Positions 23,031 to 34,996 of a stretch of DNA of 64,000 nucleotides are shown in pieces (the first letter of the stretch is position 1; every line of letters starts with the position of its first letter). Position numbers and translations under genes: made by a program. Origin of the DNA: Tragulus kanchil. Lineage: Eukaryota; Chordata; Mammalia; Artiodactyla; Tragulidae. The stretch is taken from contig JAIOJX010000030.1 in the NCBI GenBank assembly GCA_022376925.1, positions 172,417,298 through 172,481,297 of the forward strand. Direction: 5' to 3'. The notes beneath the pieces were generated by a model that ran no database searches, had not been told where the DNA came from, and worked only from the letters and a program-made list of their open reading frames with translations.

Positions 23031-25381
23031 GGCAGGAATGAGGTATTGATGAAGACTAAAGAGGTTTCTAAATCGTTTTTTATCTTGGTCTTTGCCCAAT
23101 ACATTAGAGGTGTTGCCTTGGGTAATTTCACTTAACTAGTAAATGTTCTTAGACATTCTGTCTAGACTTCTTGAAGCCACAATATGACTTTGGCTTCAAC
23201 AAAACGCAAAGAAATTATTCTCTAAGAAAACTTGCTTTCCCATTAGCTGAAAGACACACTTAACTAAAATGTTCAATTCATTAAAAAGACATCTGCTAAT
23301 AAGGAAGGCAATTAATCAGCAAAAATGAGCAAAAGCAAAAAAGAAATTAAGCAAAAAAGAAAGCTAACATTTAACACAAGACTGTACATTTTGAACAAGA
23401 TGGAAAAGGAATTATTTCTGAGGGGAAAGGATATAACTCTTAGAATGAAAATTTCTATTTTAAAACTATTATAAAAGCATCATTTCTGACAGAATTTAAT
23501 CAAACTTGGGAACTTAAGTAATAATGAATTATAGGTAATGATATAGAGTGTCACTTTTGAGTCCTAACAGCATATACAAACACAAGTGGTTTAGTAAGTA
23601 GTAGTATTAAAAACACATAATATGTCTACATTCTCAAGATATAGAAACAAAAACAGTACTTCTTTTTTCTTACCTTTTACCTTCCTTCTTCATCCCTTCC
23701 TTTTTTTCCTTCTTCCTTCCTTTTATTTTAACTAACAATCACATGCCATTAAGGAGATAACCAGAGGAATCAGATAATCACCTTTCTGTCCTTATAAATG
23801 TGGGGGCAAAATAAACACCAAGAGAACAAACACAATTACTATAGTTTCAAACTGTTCATATTCACACTGTAGAATAAAATCAGCAACCATGATAAATAGA
23901 AAAGGTACCTGTCATTTTTTAACAAGAGAAAATATGCCCTGGTTGTTCAGAGGGGAACAGATGTTATTTCTACCTTGATATTTCAACTTCCAAGAGCCCT
24001 AAAGGCGATGCAGCTGGGGACTTATGTAAACAGGGAGAAAGCAAAGGCTCCAGAAGTTAAACAGCTTGCTTACTCAATGGTCTTAAAAAGCAGCACTGAG
24101 ATCAGAATTCTGGACCTCTAGCTTAAGTACCATACTGCTTCCAATACTGACTCTTCAGTATATGAACAAGTGGTTGCATCTTTGCTTGTAGAGATTAGAA
24201 GTTAGGGCAGGAATGAGGTATTGATGAAGACTAAAGAGGTTTCTAAATCGTTTTTTATCTTGGTCTTTGCCCAATACATTAGAGGTGTTGCCTTGGGTAA
24301 TTTCACTTAACTAGTAAATGTTCTTAGACATTCTGTCTAGACTTCTTGAAGCCACAATATGACTTTGGCTTCAACAAAACGCAAAGAAATTATTCTCTAA
24401 GAAAACTTGCTTTCCCATTAGCTGAAAGACACACTTAACTAAAATGTTCAATTCATTAAAAAGACATCTGCTAATAAGGAAGGCAATTAATCAGCAAAAA
24501 TGAGCAAAAGCAAAAAAGAAATTAAGCAAAAAAGAAAGCTAACATTTAACACAAGACTGTACATTTTGAACAAGATGGAAAAGGAATTATTTCTGAGGGG
24601 AAAGGATATAACTCTTAGAATGAAAATTTCTATTTTAAAACTATTATAAAAGCATCATTTCTGACAGAATTTAATCAAACTTGGGAACTTAAGTAATAAT
24701 GAATTATAGGTAATGATATAGAGTGTCACTTTTGAGTCCTAACAGCATATACAAACACAAGTGGTTTAGTAAGTAGTAGTATTAAAAACACATAATATGT
24801 CTACATTCTCAAGATATAGAAACAAAAACAGTACTTCTTTTTTCTTACCTTTTACCTTCCTTCTTCATCCCTTCCTTTTTTTCCTTCTTCCTTCCTTTTA
24901 TTTTAACTAACAATCACATGCCATTAAGGAGATAACCAGAGGAATCAGATAATCACCTTTCTGTCCTTATAAATGTGGGGGCAAAATAAACACCAAGAGA
25001 ACAAACACAATTACTATAGTTTCAAACTGTTCATATTCACACTGTAGAATAAAATCAGCAACCATGATAAATAGAAAAGGTACCTGTCATTTTTTAACAA
25101 GAGAAAATATGCCCTGGTTGTTCAGAGGGGAACAGATGTTATTTCTACCTTGATATTTCAACTTCCAAGAGCCCTAAAGGCGATGCAGCTGGGGACTTAT
25201 GTAAACAGGGAGAAAGCAAAGGCTCCAGAAGTTAAACAGCTTGCTTACTCAATGGTCTTAAAAAAAGCAGCACTGAGATCAGAATTCTGGACCTCTAGCT
25301 TAAGTACCATACTGCTTCCAATACTGACTCTTCAGTATATGAACAAGTGGTTGCATCTTTGCTTGTAGAGATTAGAAGTTA
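23031..25381. repeat. D6: head-to-tail duplication, copies 23031-24205 and 24206-25381
   Basis: About 1.175 kb unit. The only difference noticed is an A-run near the end of copy 1 ('cttaaaaagcag' against 'cttaaaaaaagcag', about 120 bp before the junction). The unit includes a CCTT-rich tract at 23679-23725 (again at 24854-24900) and no recognised mobile element. Confidence 0.95.
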
Positions 25382-25812
25382 AGACGGAAGGGAACAGAAG
25401 AGAAGGCTTTGGAAAATTTTGGGGTCTGTCTGGTGAAGAATGACAAATTCACACTACTCTAACTTTGATTTCAATGAATGTTGCTAAGTAAGAAGTTAGG
25501 AACATGAATAAACAAAGCTTGATCACAAGGTTAGCTTCTGTGCTTCTTTAGGCAATCCTGAGTCACAGAACTTTGAGTGGCATGAATAAAGATGATTCAC
25601 TGAGTCACAAGTGCAAAATGGAAGACTGGTTGAGCTAATTGGCTATTAGTTGAGGTAAGGACATGAATAAAGATAGACAGTGTGAAGACAGAAGGATGGA
25701 GTGTGACCAAGATATAATTAACTCAGTTTTGGCCAATAAATAGCTCAAAGAAACAAGGAAGTGACATAAGTGGAAAAATAACTGCAAGGTTTTCAGTTTG
25801 AATACTCGGGAA
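25382..25812. other. No recognised gene or repeat
   Basis: Single-copy interval between D6 and D7, with two occurrences of 'catgaataaagat' (about 25582 and 25662) but no clear repeat unit. Confidence 0.45.
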
Positions 25813-26040
25813 GGTCATTTTTAGCTGTTTTATTTTTCTAGGATTCATTAAAATTACTTAGTATTTAATAACTCTTTAAGAGAAAAGCATTTACTTAGTT
25901 TTACAGATAAATTTAGCAGGTCAATTGCATTTCTTTTCTTTGAAAGATAAAGATGAAAAGATGAGCTTTTAAAATTGTAACATGAAGCATCACATTTTGT
26001 AATTTGATTTTTTTCATTTTTTTAATAATTATTTTCTTAC

Positions 26041-26304
26041 TTTTTTTTTTTTTTTTTTGCCTCTAAGCCGTCATTTATTTTTCATTCATCTTTATTCTTT
26101 GGTCTGTGCAGGCTTCCCTGTTGCAGTGGCTTCTCTAGTTGAAGAGCATCGGCTCTGGGTGCATTTGCTCCAGTGTTGGCTCACAATTGGACACACTGGC
26201 CCAGCCATTCCTTGGCATGTGGGAACTTCTCAGACCAGGGATAGAACCGGTGCCCCTTGCACTGCAAGGTGGTCTCTGTACCCACTGGATCACCAGGGAA
26301 GCCC
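26041..26304 (-). mobile_element. CHR-like SINE, antisense, diverged (D7 copy 1)
   Basis: T-rich tail at the left, 'ccaccagggaagccc'-type head at the right (here 'atcaccagggaagccc'). Body: 'gagcatcggctctgggtgca' and 'caattggacacactggccca'. Probable target duplication 'tgtaatttgattttt' (25999) / 'tgtaattggattttt' (26305) with one mismatch. Confidence 0.85.
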
Positions 26305-26743
26305 TGTAATTGGATTTTTAAACCAAATCTACAAATGCAAATCCATTTCTCTAAGTTTTCCATGTCACAGGATATCATCTTAGTCAAGCCAAAGTCAAAA
26401 TTTAAAATCACATTGAAAAGATTATAACTAATAATGCAAGTATAATGTTTTCAATGCATGTATTAATATATGGATGGTTAAATGATACAGTAGGCAGATT
26501 ACATAGATGGATGGATCGATGGATTGATACATAGATAAAAAGAGATACCAACAAAGATTGGCCAACAATGAAGATACCACTTCTACTTTTATTTTGTGTT
26601 GACGCTTCAGGAAGGAATTTTGTTTTACTTTTGATGATATTTACTGATAAAATTTCAGGTTGATTCATGTTGTTATCCAGTACTAAATTGTTTTCATATT
26701 TTTTCTGAACACTGCATGAAGCACTAAACTAAGAAGTGATATA

Positions 26744-26901
26744 GTCTTCCCTGGGGACTCAGAGGTTAAAACATTTGCCTACTAATGCACATGTAGATTT
26801 GATCCCTCGGTCAGGAAGACCCCTTGGAGAAGGAAATGGCAACTCTGTCTAGTATTTCTGCCTGGGAAATCCATAGACAGAGCCTGGCGCAGCCCATGGG
26901 G
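26744..26901 (+). mobile_element. Bov-tA SINE, truncated by the D7 junction
   Basis: Starts 'gtcttccctggggactcaga' after the target site 'aagaagtgatata' (26731-26743) and breaks off at the duplication boundary. The missing 3' end and second target duplication are present in the second copy at 27829-28040. Confidence 0.85.
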
Positions 26902-27126
26902 TCATTTTAGCTGTTTTATTTTTCTAGGATTCATTAAAATTACTTAGTATTTAATAACTCTTTAAGAGAAAAGCATTTACTTAGTTTTACAGATAAATTT
27001 AGCAGGTCAATTGCATTTCTTTTCTTTGAAAGATAAAGATGAAAAGATGAGCTTTTAAAATTGTAACATGAAGCATCACATTTTGTAATTTGATTTTTTT
27101 CATTTTTTTAATAATTATTTTCTTAC

Positions 27127-27390
27127 TTTTTTTTTTTTTTTTTTGCCTCTAAGCCGTCATTTATTTTTCATTCATCTTTATTCTTTGGTCTGTGCAGGCT
27201 TCCCTGTTGCAGTGGCTTCTCTAGTTGAAGAGCATCGGCTCTGGGTGCATTTGCTCCAGTGTTGGCTCACAATTGGACACACTGGCCCAGCCATTCCTTG
27301 GCATGTGGGAACTTCTCAGACCAGGGATAGAACCGGTGCCCCTTGCACTGCAAGGTGGTCTCTGTACCCACTGGATCACCAGGGAAGCCC
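27127..27390 (-). mobile_element. CHR-like SINE, antisense (D7 copy 2)
   Basis: Duplicate of 26041-26304. Confidence 0.85.
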
Positions 27391-27828
27391 TGTAATTGGA
27401 TTTTTAAACCAAATCTACAAATGCAAATCCATTTCTCTAAGTTTTCCATGTCACAGGATATCATCTTAGTCAAGCCAAAGTCAAAATTTAAAATCACATT
27501 GAAAAGATTATAACTAATAATGCAAGTATAATGTTTTCAATGCATGTATTAATATATGGATGGTTAAATGATACAGTAGGCAGATTACATAGATGGATGG
27601 ATCGATGGATTGATACATAGATAAAAGAGATACCAACAAAGATTGGCCAACAATGAAGATACCACTTCTACTTTTATTTTGTGTTGACGCTTCAGGAAGG
27701 AATTTTGTTTTACTTTTGATGATATTTACTGATAAAATTTCAGGTTGATTCATGTTGTTATCCAGTACTAAATTGTTTTCATATTTTTTCTGAACACTGC
27801 ATGAAGCACTAAACTAAGAAGTGATATA

Positions 27829-28027
27829 GTCTTCCCTGGGGACTCAGAGGTTAAAACATTTGCCTACTAATGCACATGTAGATTTGATCCCTCGGTCAGG
27901 AAGACCCCTTGGAGAAGGAAATGGCAACTCTGTCTAGTATTTCTGCCTGGGAAATCCATAGACAGAGCCTGGCGCAGCCCATGGGGTCTCAAAAGAGTCA
28001 TATATAATTTAGCAACTAAACAACAAC
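27829..28027 (+). mobile_element. Bov-tA SINE, full-length (second of three copies)
   Basis: Flanked by 'aagaagtgatata' at 27816-27828 and 28028-28040. This is the intact version, with head, tail and both target-site duplications. Confidence 0.9.
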
Positions 28028-28931
28028 AAGAAGTGATATAATTATATCTTCTACAGTACAAGCAAAGTCCAATCATGTTTGTTTCACTGAGACACTACAA
28101 CAATATCAATCTTGAAAAATAAATTAACAAATTTCTAACAATTATAGAATCCTGGCAATCTTTGAATACTGGGATAACTTGATAGACATAGGACTACAAT
28201 ATCTGCATAGAATAGGATTGCTGGGAGCATCTGTTGGCTGAACTGCAGAGCTGCATCTAGCTGAATGCAGGAAAGCTATCATTTTCATTCAAGTTCTCAA
28301 GAGTTTAAACACACATTCCAAAAGCAAAACTGAAAATATCAGTTTAGAACCAAGTTTAACACACACGTTTCTTGGTTTCTTCCTAGGCCTTTCCTTTTCC
28401 AATGTCTTCAGTGGAAGTTAGTCCCTGATTTCTCCCCTTAATCAAAGGAGTGGATCATTTATATTCTTGACACTATAATGGGATATTTTCCATAATACAC
28501 CATTAGTTTTACTTATAAATCTTTATGTTAGATATTATTGCCATACTCATTTTACTGAAAAAGAAGTTGGGGCTTAGAATACAGAGCAAAATTGACTGAT
28601 TGCCTGCCAAAATTTCAAATTCCTCTTTACACAGTGTAAAGTTGTCCAGGTGCATCTATCCAGCTATCAGTTATATCTATGAGTATCCTTTGCATTCAGA
28701 TATGACCATGTCATTACTTTTACCCAAGGAATAAACCAACAAAGATTGGCCAACAATGAAGATACCACTTCTACTTTTATTTTGTGTTGACGCTTCAGGA
28801 AGGAATTTTGTTTTACTTTTGATGATATTTACTGATAAAATTTCAGGTTGATTCATGTTGTTATCCAGTACTAAATTGTTTTCATATTTTTTCTGAACAC
28901 TGCATGAAGCACTAAACTAAGAAGTGATATA

Positions 28932-29130
28932 GTCTTCCCTGGGGACTCAGAGGTTAAAACATTTGCCTACTAATGCACATGTAGATTTGATCCCTCGGTC
29001 AGGAAGACCCCTTGGAGAAGGAAATGGCAACTCTGTCTAGTATTTCTGCCTGGGAAATCCATAGACAGAGCCTGGCGCAGCCCATGGGGTCTCAAAAGAG
29101 TCATATATAATTTAGCAACTAAACAACAAC
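28932..29130 (+). mobile_element. Bov-tA SINE, full-length (third copy, D8 copy 2)
   Basis: Duplicate of 27829-28027, including both target-site duplications. Confidence 0.9.
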
Positions 29131-29569
29131 AAGAAGTGATATAATTATATCTTCTACAGTACAAGCAAAGTCCAATCATGTTTGTTTCACTGAGACACTA
29201 CAACAATATCAATCTTGAAAAATAAATTAACAAATTTCTAACAATTATAGAATCCTGGCAATCTTTGAATACTGGGATAACTTGATAGACATAGGACTAC
29301 AATATCTGCATAGAATAGGATTGCTGGGAGCATCTGTTGGCTGAACTGCAGAGCTGCATCTAGCTGAATGCAGGAAAGCTATCATTTTCATTCAAGTTCT
29401 CAAGAGTTTAAACACACATTCCAAAAGCAAAACTGAAAATATCAGTTTAGAACCAAGTTTAACACACACGTTTCTTGGTTTCTTCCTAGGCCTTTCCTTT
29501 TCCAATGTCTTCAGTGGAAGTTAGTCCCTGATTTCTCCCCTTAATCAAAGGAGTGGATCATTTATATTC

Positions 29570-31775
29570 TTGACACTATAATGGGATATTTTCCATAATA
29601 CACCATTAGTTTTACTTATAAATCTTTATGTTAGATATTATTGCCATACTCATTTTACTGAAAAAGAAGTTGGGGCTTAGAATACAGAGCAAAATTGACT
29701 GATTGCCTGCCAAAATTTCAAATTCCTCTTTACACAGTGTAAAGTTGTCCAGGTGCATCTATCCAGCTATCAGTTATATCTATGAGTATCCTTTGCATTC
29801 AGATATGACCATGTCATTACTTTTTACCCAAGGAAGGTGAAGATGGAACTTTTAAGAAGCAACCAGACTTTTTCTCTGACCTCATTTCCTATGTGCCAAC
29901 TGAACACAGCAATCTCTTAAAATTAAAGGGGATTATACAACCACAGATAAAAGGAATGAAGAATAAGGACTAGTGACCAAGGACACCCATATTGGACAAG
30001 ATCTAGAAATAAACTTATTTTGTACTGTTATTACACACTGAAACTTTAGGAGTTGATATAAAGGTCAATGCCCTAAAACAGGGCTTCAGTGTAATTTCCA
30101 ATGTTAGTGCAAGTAAAGACAGGACTGAAATGTTACATATCTGATTACAAAACATTGAATTTTAAGCTCATCCTTGGGAAATAATTCTCTCTAAATCACT
30201 CTGTTATCAGTCTCATGTTTAATATTTCTTGTGGTTTCTCATTATTTATAGAACAAATGTATGAATTGGCTCTCTGATTTGACCAGAGTTAATTTTTCAA
30301 AATCACTGGATACTTGCCATTTCTCATCCTGCATTCAAATAAATCTACACTATTCTACATCTTTAAACACTGTGGTTTTCCATCACTAAGATTTTCAAGT
30401 GCTTTCTGGAAAGACTTCTTCCCCACTCCCGCCCTTAGCCTTATTTAGATTCTAGCTACCCTTCAAAACGGTGATGAAATGCCAACTTTTCCATACCACC
30501 TCAATAGATACAGTTTTCTTTCTCTGGCCATTCAATAGAAATTCAACAAATCAACCATGAAAGACTATATAGTATGTAAAATGGTTGCAGTAGGAAACAA
30601 TAGAGAAAATATTCTTAGTTTTAAAAAATCAAAGACAAAATAAACAATGTTTACAAAATTATGGACTATTCTTTTGACACTATAATGGGATATTTTCCAT
30701 AATACACCATTAGTTTTACTTATAAATCTTTATGTTAGATATTATTGCCATACTCATTTTACTGAAAAAGAAGTTGGGGCTTAGAATACAGAGCAAAATT
30801 GACTGATTGCCTGCCAAAATTTCAAATTCCTCTTTACACAGTGTAAAGTTGTCCAGGTGCATCTATCCAGCTATAAAGTTATATCTATGAGTATCCTTTG
30901 CATTCAGATATGACCATGTCATTACTTTTTACCCAAGGAAGGTGAAGATGGAACTTTTAAGAAGCAACCAGACTTTTTCTCTGACCTCATTTCCTATGTG
31001 CCAACTGAACACAGCAATCTCTTAAAATTAAAGGTGATTATACAACCACAGATAAAAGGAATGAAGAATAAGGACTAGTGACCAAGGACACCCATATTGG
31101 ACAAGATCTAGAAATAAACTTATTTTGTACTGTTATTACACACTGAAACTTTAGGAGTTGATATAAAGGTCAATGCCCTAAAACAGGGCTTCAGTGTAAT
31201 TTCCAATGTTAGTGCAAGTAAAGACAGGACTGAAATGTTACATATCTGATTACAAAACATTGAATTTTAAGCTCATCCTTGGGAAATAATTCTCTCTAAA
31301 TCACTCTGTTATCAGTCTCATGTTTAATATTTCTTGTGGTTTCTCATTATTTATAGAACAAATGTATGAATTGGCTCTCTGATTTGACCAGAGTTAATTT
31401 TTCAAAATCACTGGATACTTGCCATTTCTCATCCTGCATTCAAATAAATCTACACTATTCTACATCTTTAAACACTGTGGTTTTCCATCACTAAGATTTT
31501 CAAGTGCTTTCTGGAAAGACTTCTTCCCCACTCCCGCCCTTAGCCTTATTTAGATTCTAGCTACCCTTCAAAACGGTGATGAAATGCCAACTTTTCCATA
31601 CCACCTCAATAGATACAGTTTTCTTTCTCTGGCCATTCAATAGAAATTCAACAAATCAACCATGAAAGACTATATAGTATGTAAAATGGTTGCAGTAGGA
31701 AACAATAGAGAAAATATTCTTAGTCATGAGTTTACACTTTAGAGGAGAGAAACATCAAAGACAAAATAAACAATG
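29570..31775. repeat. D9: head-to-tail duplication, copies 29570-30673 and 30674-31775
   Basis: About 1104 bp unit, overlapping D8, so the piece starting 'ttgacactataatggg' occurs three times (about 28467, 29570, 30674). Copy 1 degrades over its last 54 bp: after 'attcttagt' it reads 'tttaaaaaatc' and later an unmatched 'tttacaaaattatgg'. Copy 2 has a 26-bp different stretch and then its natural continuation. Two small differences lie about 200 and 360 bp into the unit. Confidence 0.95.
30350..30530 (+). mobile_element. L2-like fragment (tentative, D9 copy 1)
   Basis: Pyrimidine-rich text with 'gctttctggaaagacttctt' and 'ctctggccattcaatag' resembles the L2 3' region (cctccaggaagccttccctg). 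Diverged; duplicated at about 31455-31635. Confidence 0.4.
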
Positions 31776-32474
31776 ATTTGATATCAACTGGCATAGAGAG
31801 GAGTGTAGGTTTTTAAGACAACTGATTAAAAAGGAGGCCCGGTCTCAGTCTGGATTAAGAATTTCCACTTCTACAGGGTCATGAAATTTGAGCCAAGCAG
31901 TGAAGCATGGGTAGAATTTGCTTGCCAAATGCATAGTGGAGGATGCTGAGGGAACCGGCGAGAGAAATCTAGGCAGAGAGAACAAGGTATATTTAATCTC
32001 AAAGTTTACAGCAGCATGACATGTTTGAGAAGTGGAGAAGGCCAGTGTGATGAGGACACAAATAGGCAACATAAGAAAACAAGACACTGCACAGTCAGGT
32101 GGCAGCAATCACTTAAGACCCTTGTAAACACGAGGATTTTGAGCTTCATCCAATTAGAACTGGTAAATCACTGGACAAATTTAGGAAAGAATGATGTATG
32201 CAACGTGTTGTGTAAGACTGTTATGGGTCCCATATGGATCAGTCAGACTAAGAGAGGAGGTGGAGAAAGCAGCTGGTAAGCTTTTGCTATGGTCCACTGA
32301 AAGGCTCTCCAACGCTACACTGATTGAGACCAGTGGCAGCAGAAACAGAGAAGTAGCTGAATATAAGAAGACTGTAAGTTGTAAAGCAGGATAACTTGAT
32401 GGTTAATTTGAGTGCACTTTGTTATATTCCCTAGGGACTTTGCAACACTTTCAGGAGAAACAGTGATTAAGACA
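31776..32474. other. No recognised gene; possible decayed ancient repeat at 31900-32200
   Basis: Text such as 'aggcagagagaacaagg', 'gaaggccagtgtgatgagga' and 'gaggattttgagcttcatcc' recalls an old interspersed repeat family common in mammals, but I cannot name it safely. The short open frames (31845-32108 -, 32016-32279 +) have no known domain. Confidence 0.4.
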
Positions 32475-32489
32475 GGAGCTCAAAAGCTA

Positions 32490-32640
32490 AACTAACAGCC
32501 AACATTCAAATATTGGGTCTGTGGTGTCCTAGCTCTGTGATCTTGGACAAGTGGTGATACGCCAGTAGCTTCACCTGGAAGACAGGGAAATTAACGTACC
32601 TACTTTATAAGACTGTTTCGGATATATATCATCTATACCA
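32490..32640 (+). mobile_element. MIR SINE
   Basis: 'cctagctctgtgatcttgga', 'caagtggtgatacgcc', 'ttcacctggaagacagggaa' and 'tacctactttataagactg' follow the MIR core and 3' half in order. Confidence 0.8.
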
Positions 32641-33510
32641 AATATATATACATATGCATGTGCATATTTGTTATTATTTTTACTATGATAGTATAGATGA
32701 ATATATACTCATTGTTCCCTGACAAAATGCTTATTTTCTTAAGAATGGGACTGACATAGAAATATTATCTGAATGTAACAGCGAATCAAAGCAGGCATAT
32801 TAAAAACCTATAGTTTTTCTAAAATTTAGTCTAATGATATCACTGGGATTAATCCTTCAAAGGAAGTTTCTGTTTTCCCATAGAACTCAAAATTCTTATT
32901 ATCATACTACCAAGTATCCAGAGCATGCTGTTTCTAAGACTGTAACATTAGAAATTAAGCTTACTTCCATTGACACAATAACCAATGATATCATTTTGCA
33001 ATAAATATGTAATACTGTACTATATAATGTGTGGTAGAAGACTACATTATGACTGTCATGGAAGCTTCAGGGACTATGAGCTGCAGATGAGGTGAGCACT
33101 GTTTTGAAAGCTTCTAGTAAAAGGAAACAGACTGGCTCAGCTCTGGAAAATAAGTAAAGATTACTGAAATTACTGTTTCATGAATTAAAGGCACAGTGTC
33201 ACAGAAATCTAACTGGAAAGTCACCAAGTTCGTTTCCTTATCTCTAGAAGGACTATAAGTAATAATCAAATGACAAAGGAGTGTGAATTCAGCCGCTTCA
33301 TTTAAGTTTTAAGTGCCCATTTCATCACTTTACTAATCCTACCAGCTCCCCGATTCTGCACTCAATTTTATAACTTAAAAAAATAAGAAAAGAGTTTTAC
33401 CATTTCAAACCCCATAGGGCATCTTATATACTTCTTTAGAAAATCCTTTAGGTGTTTAACAGAACATAACTTACTGGCACTGTATTACTTTGAAAACTGT
33501 GTGCAAAAAG
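32641..33510. other. No recognised gene or repeat
   Basis: AT-rich sequence with a short TATATA-rich tract at about 32640-32665. No long open frame. Confidence 0.5.
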
Positions 33511-33521
33511 AATGTATGTGG

Positions 33522-33771
33522 GGGCTTCCCTAGTGGTCCAGTGGGTAAGGAGTCCACCTGGAAGTGCGGGGGGCACCGGTTTGATCCCTGGCCCGGGAGG
33601 ATCCCAGGTGCTGTGGAGCAGCTGGACCAGTTTGTCCAGTTACGAGCCGGTGCTCTGCAGTAGAGTGAGGCCACTACAATGGGAGGCCCACGCAGGCCAA
33701 AGAATAAAGACGGATGAAAATAAATACATAAAAAAAAACAATAAAAAAGGCCAAAATTAAGAAAAAAAAAA
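33522..33771 (+). mobile_element. CHR-2-like SINE with target-site duplication
   Basis: Head 'gggcttccctagtggtccag'; body shortened between 'gtccagttacgagccggtgc' and 'tgcagtagagtgaggccac'. It lacks the C-rich 3' segment and ends in 'ggccaaaattaag' plus an A-run. Target duplication 'aatgtatgtgg' at 33511-33521 and 33772-33782. The 'ggccaaaattaa' tail is shared with the SINEs at 527 and 44898 and suggests a subfamily. Confidence 0.92.
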
Positions 33772-33782
33772 AATGTATGTGG

Positions 33783-34349
33783 AAATGGGACACACTGACA
33801 ATTTCAAGTACGAACACAGAAGTCCATTTTTTGACAGAAGTGTTCAAAGACCCATATTTCTACCAAGAGTATACTCTAAGCCTACTTCTACAGCCAGAAA
33901 GGGAGTGCATGGGGAACACTGCATGCTCTTTCCACTTTGTTGCTGATGTACTGTTTTCCTAGGGGAAGTTGCAGAGAAAATGCTCTAAACTGTGAAGCTT
34001 TCTTGACTGCACATGACCCTCACCCAACAACATGAGACACACTTGGGATAGACCTGATGCTGGTGTTTAAGGAGGAGGTGGTGTTCCCATTTCCTAAACC
34101 AGAGTTCTTAATAAGTCAAGCTGCTGTAGCTCATGGGCCGTGTGACAATGACCAAACAGCTGAGTCCTGCATGGAAGCCTCTTCCCTTCTGTTTATTTAA
34201 CACATATGCCCTGGCACCTGAGGCACAGATCTTGGGTCCTTAGGGAGCATGACCCAGTGGGAGACAGACAATCACATCACTGCATGAGTAACAATATTAT
34301 AAGTGTAAAGTGTTCTAGAATTAGAAGTCCATGGTGCTATGACACCTAC
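33783..34349. other. No recognised gene or repeat
   Basis: The 61-codon open frame at 33777-33962 begins in the SINE target site and shows no known domain. Confidence 0.5.
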
Positions 34350-34761
34350 TGATAAGGGTTGAATAGTGCCCTGCAGATGAGAATCTGTTGAAGTTCTAAC
34401 TCACAGACCCTCATAATGTGACCTTATTTGGAGACAGGTCTGTATAGAGATGCTGTTGCTCTTGTTCTCTCATTAAGTTGTGTCCAACTCTTTGTGACCC
34501 CATTGAACTGCAGTATACCAGGCTTCCCTGTCCTTCACTATGTCTCAGAGTTTGCTCAAATTCATGTCCACTGAGTCAGTGAGGCTACTTATTCATCTCA
34601 TCTTGCCCCCCTTCTCCTTTCTACCCTCAGTCTTTCCCAGCATCAGGGTCTTTTCCGATGAGTCAGTTCTTAAAGAGAAAAACAAGTTAAAATGAGGTCA
34701 TAAGGGTGGGCCCTGGTCCAACATGATTGGTGTCCTTATGAAAAAGAGAAAGTGGGACACA

Positions 34762-34795
<34 letters not shown>

Positions 34796-34996
34796 GAGGG
34801 GACACTCTGTGAAGAGATGCAGGAAGGCGAGAACTATCTCTGAGCCAGAGAGAGGGCCCTGGAACAGATCCTTCTCTCACAGCCCTCAGAAGGAATCAAT
34901 CCTGCCAACACCTTGATTTTTGGAATTCCAGCCTCTAGAAAAGTGATATGATACACATCCGCTGTTGAAGCCTCCCAGTCTATGGTAATGTGTTAT
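34350..34996 (+). mobile_element. MLT1-type LTR (MaLR/ERVL), split by an ART2 insertion
   Basis: Left part 34350-34447: 'gggttgaatagtgccctgca', 'gttgaagttctaactcacag', 'aatgtgaccttatttggaga'. Right part from about 34675: 'ttaaaatgaggtcataaggg', 'tgggccctggtccaacatga', 'ttggtgtccttatgaaaaag', 'acagatccttctctcacagc', 'caacaccttgatttttggaa'. These are successive MLT1 LTR landmarks. It is an ancient solo-LTR-like remnant with no coding sequence. A (CA)n tract at 34755-34795 expanded inside it. Confidence 0.85.
34448..34674 (-). mobile_element. ART2/BovB-derived fragment, antisense, inside the MLT1 LTR
   Basis: 'tgtccaactctttgtgaccc', 'taccaggcttccctgtcctt', 'agagtttgctcaaattcatg' and 'cagcatcagggtcttttccg' match the antisense of the ruminant ART2/BovB 3' region. 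It interrupts the LTR, so it inserted later. Confidence 0.88.

Larger units (their letters stand above)
25813..27988. repeat. D7: head-to-tail duplication, copies 25813-26899 and 26900-27988
   Basis: About 1087 bp unit holding a CHR-like SINE, a GGAT-rich tract and most of a Bov-tA. The junction falls inside the Bov-tA. In copy 1 the Bov-tA is cut after 'cagcccatggggtc'; in copy 2 it runs on to its natural 3' end and target duplication. Differences: the T-run at the unit start and 'gataaaaagag'/'gataaaagag'. Confidence 0.96.
27632..29835. repeat. D8: head-to-tail duplication, copies 27632-28734 and 28735-29835
   Basis: About 1103 bp unit, overlapping the end of D7. The 350-bp piece starting 'accaacaaagattggccaac' therefore occurs three times (26548, 27632, 28735). 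The visible difference is a T-run near the end of copy 1 (acttttaccc/actttttaccc). Copy 1 ends in 'taa' that is not matched in copy 2. Confidence 0.96.
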
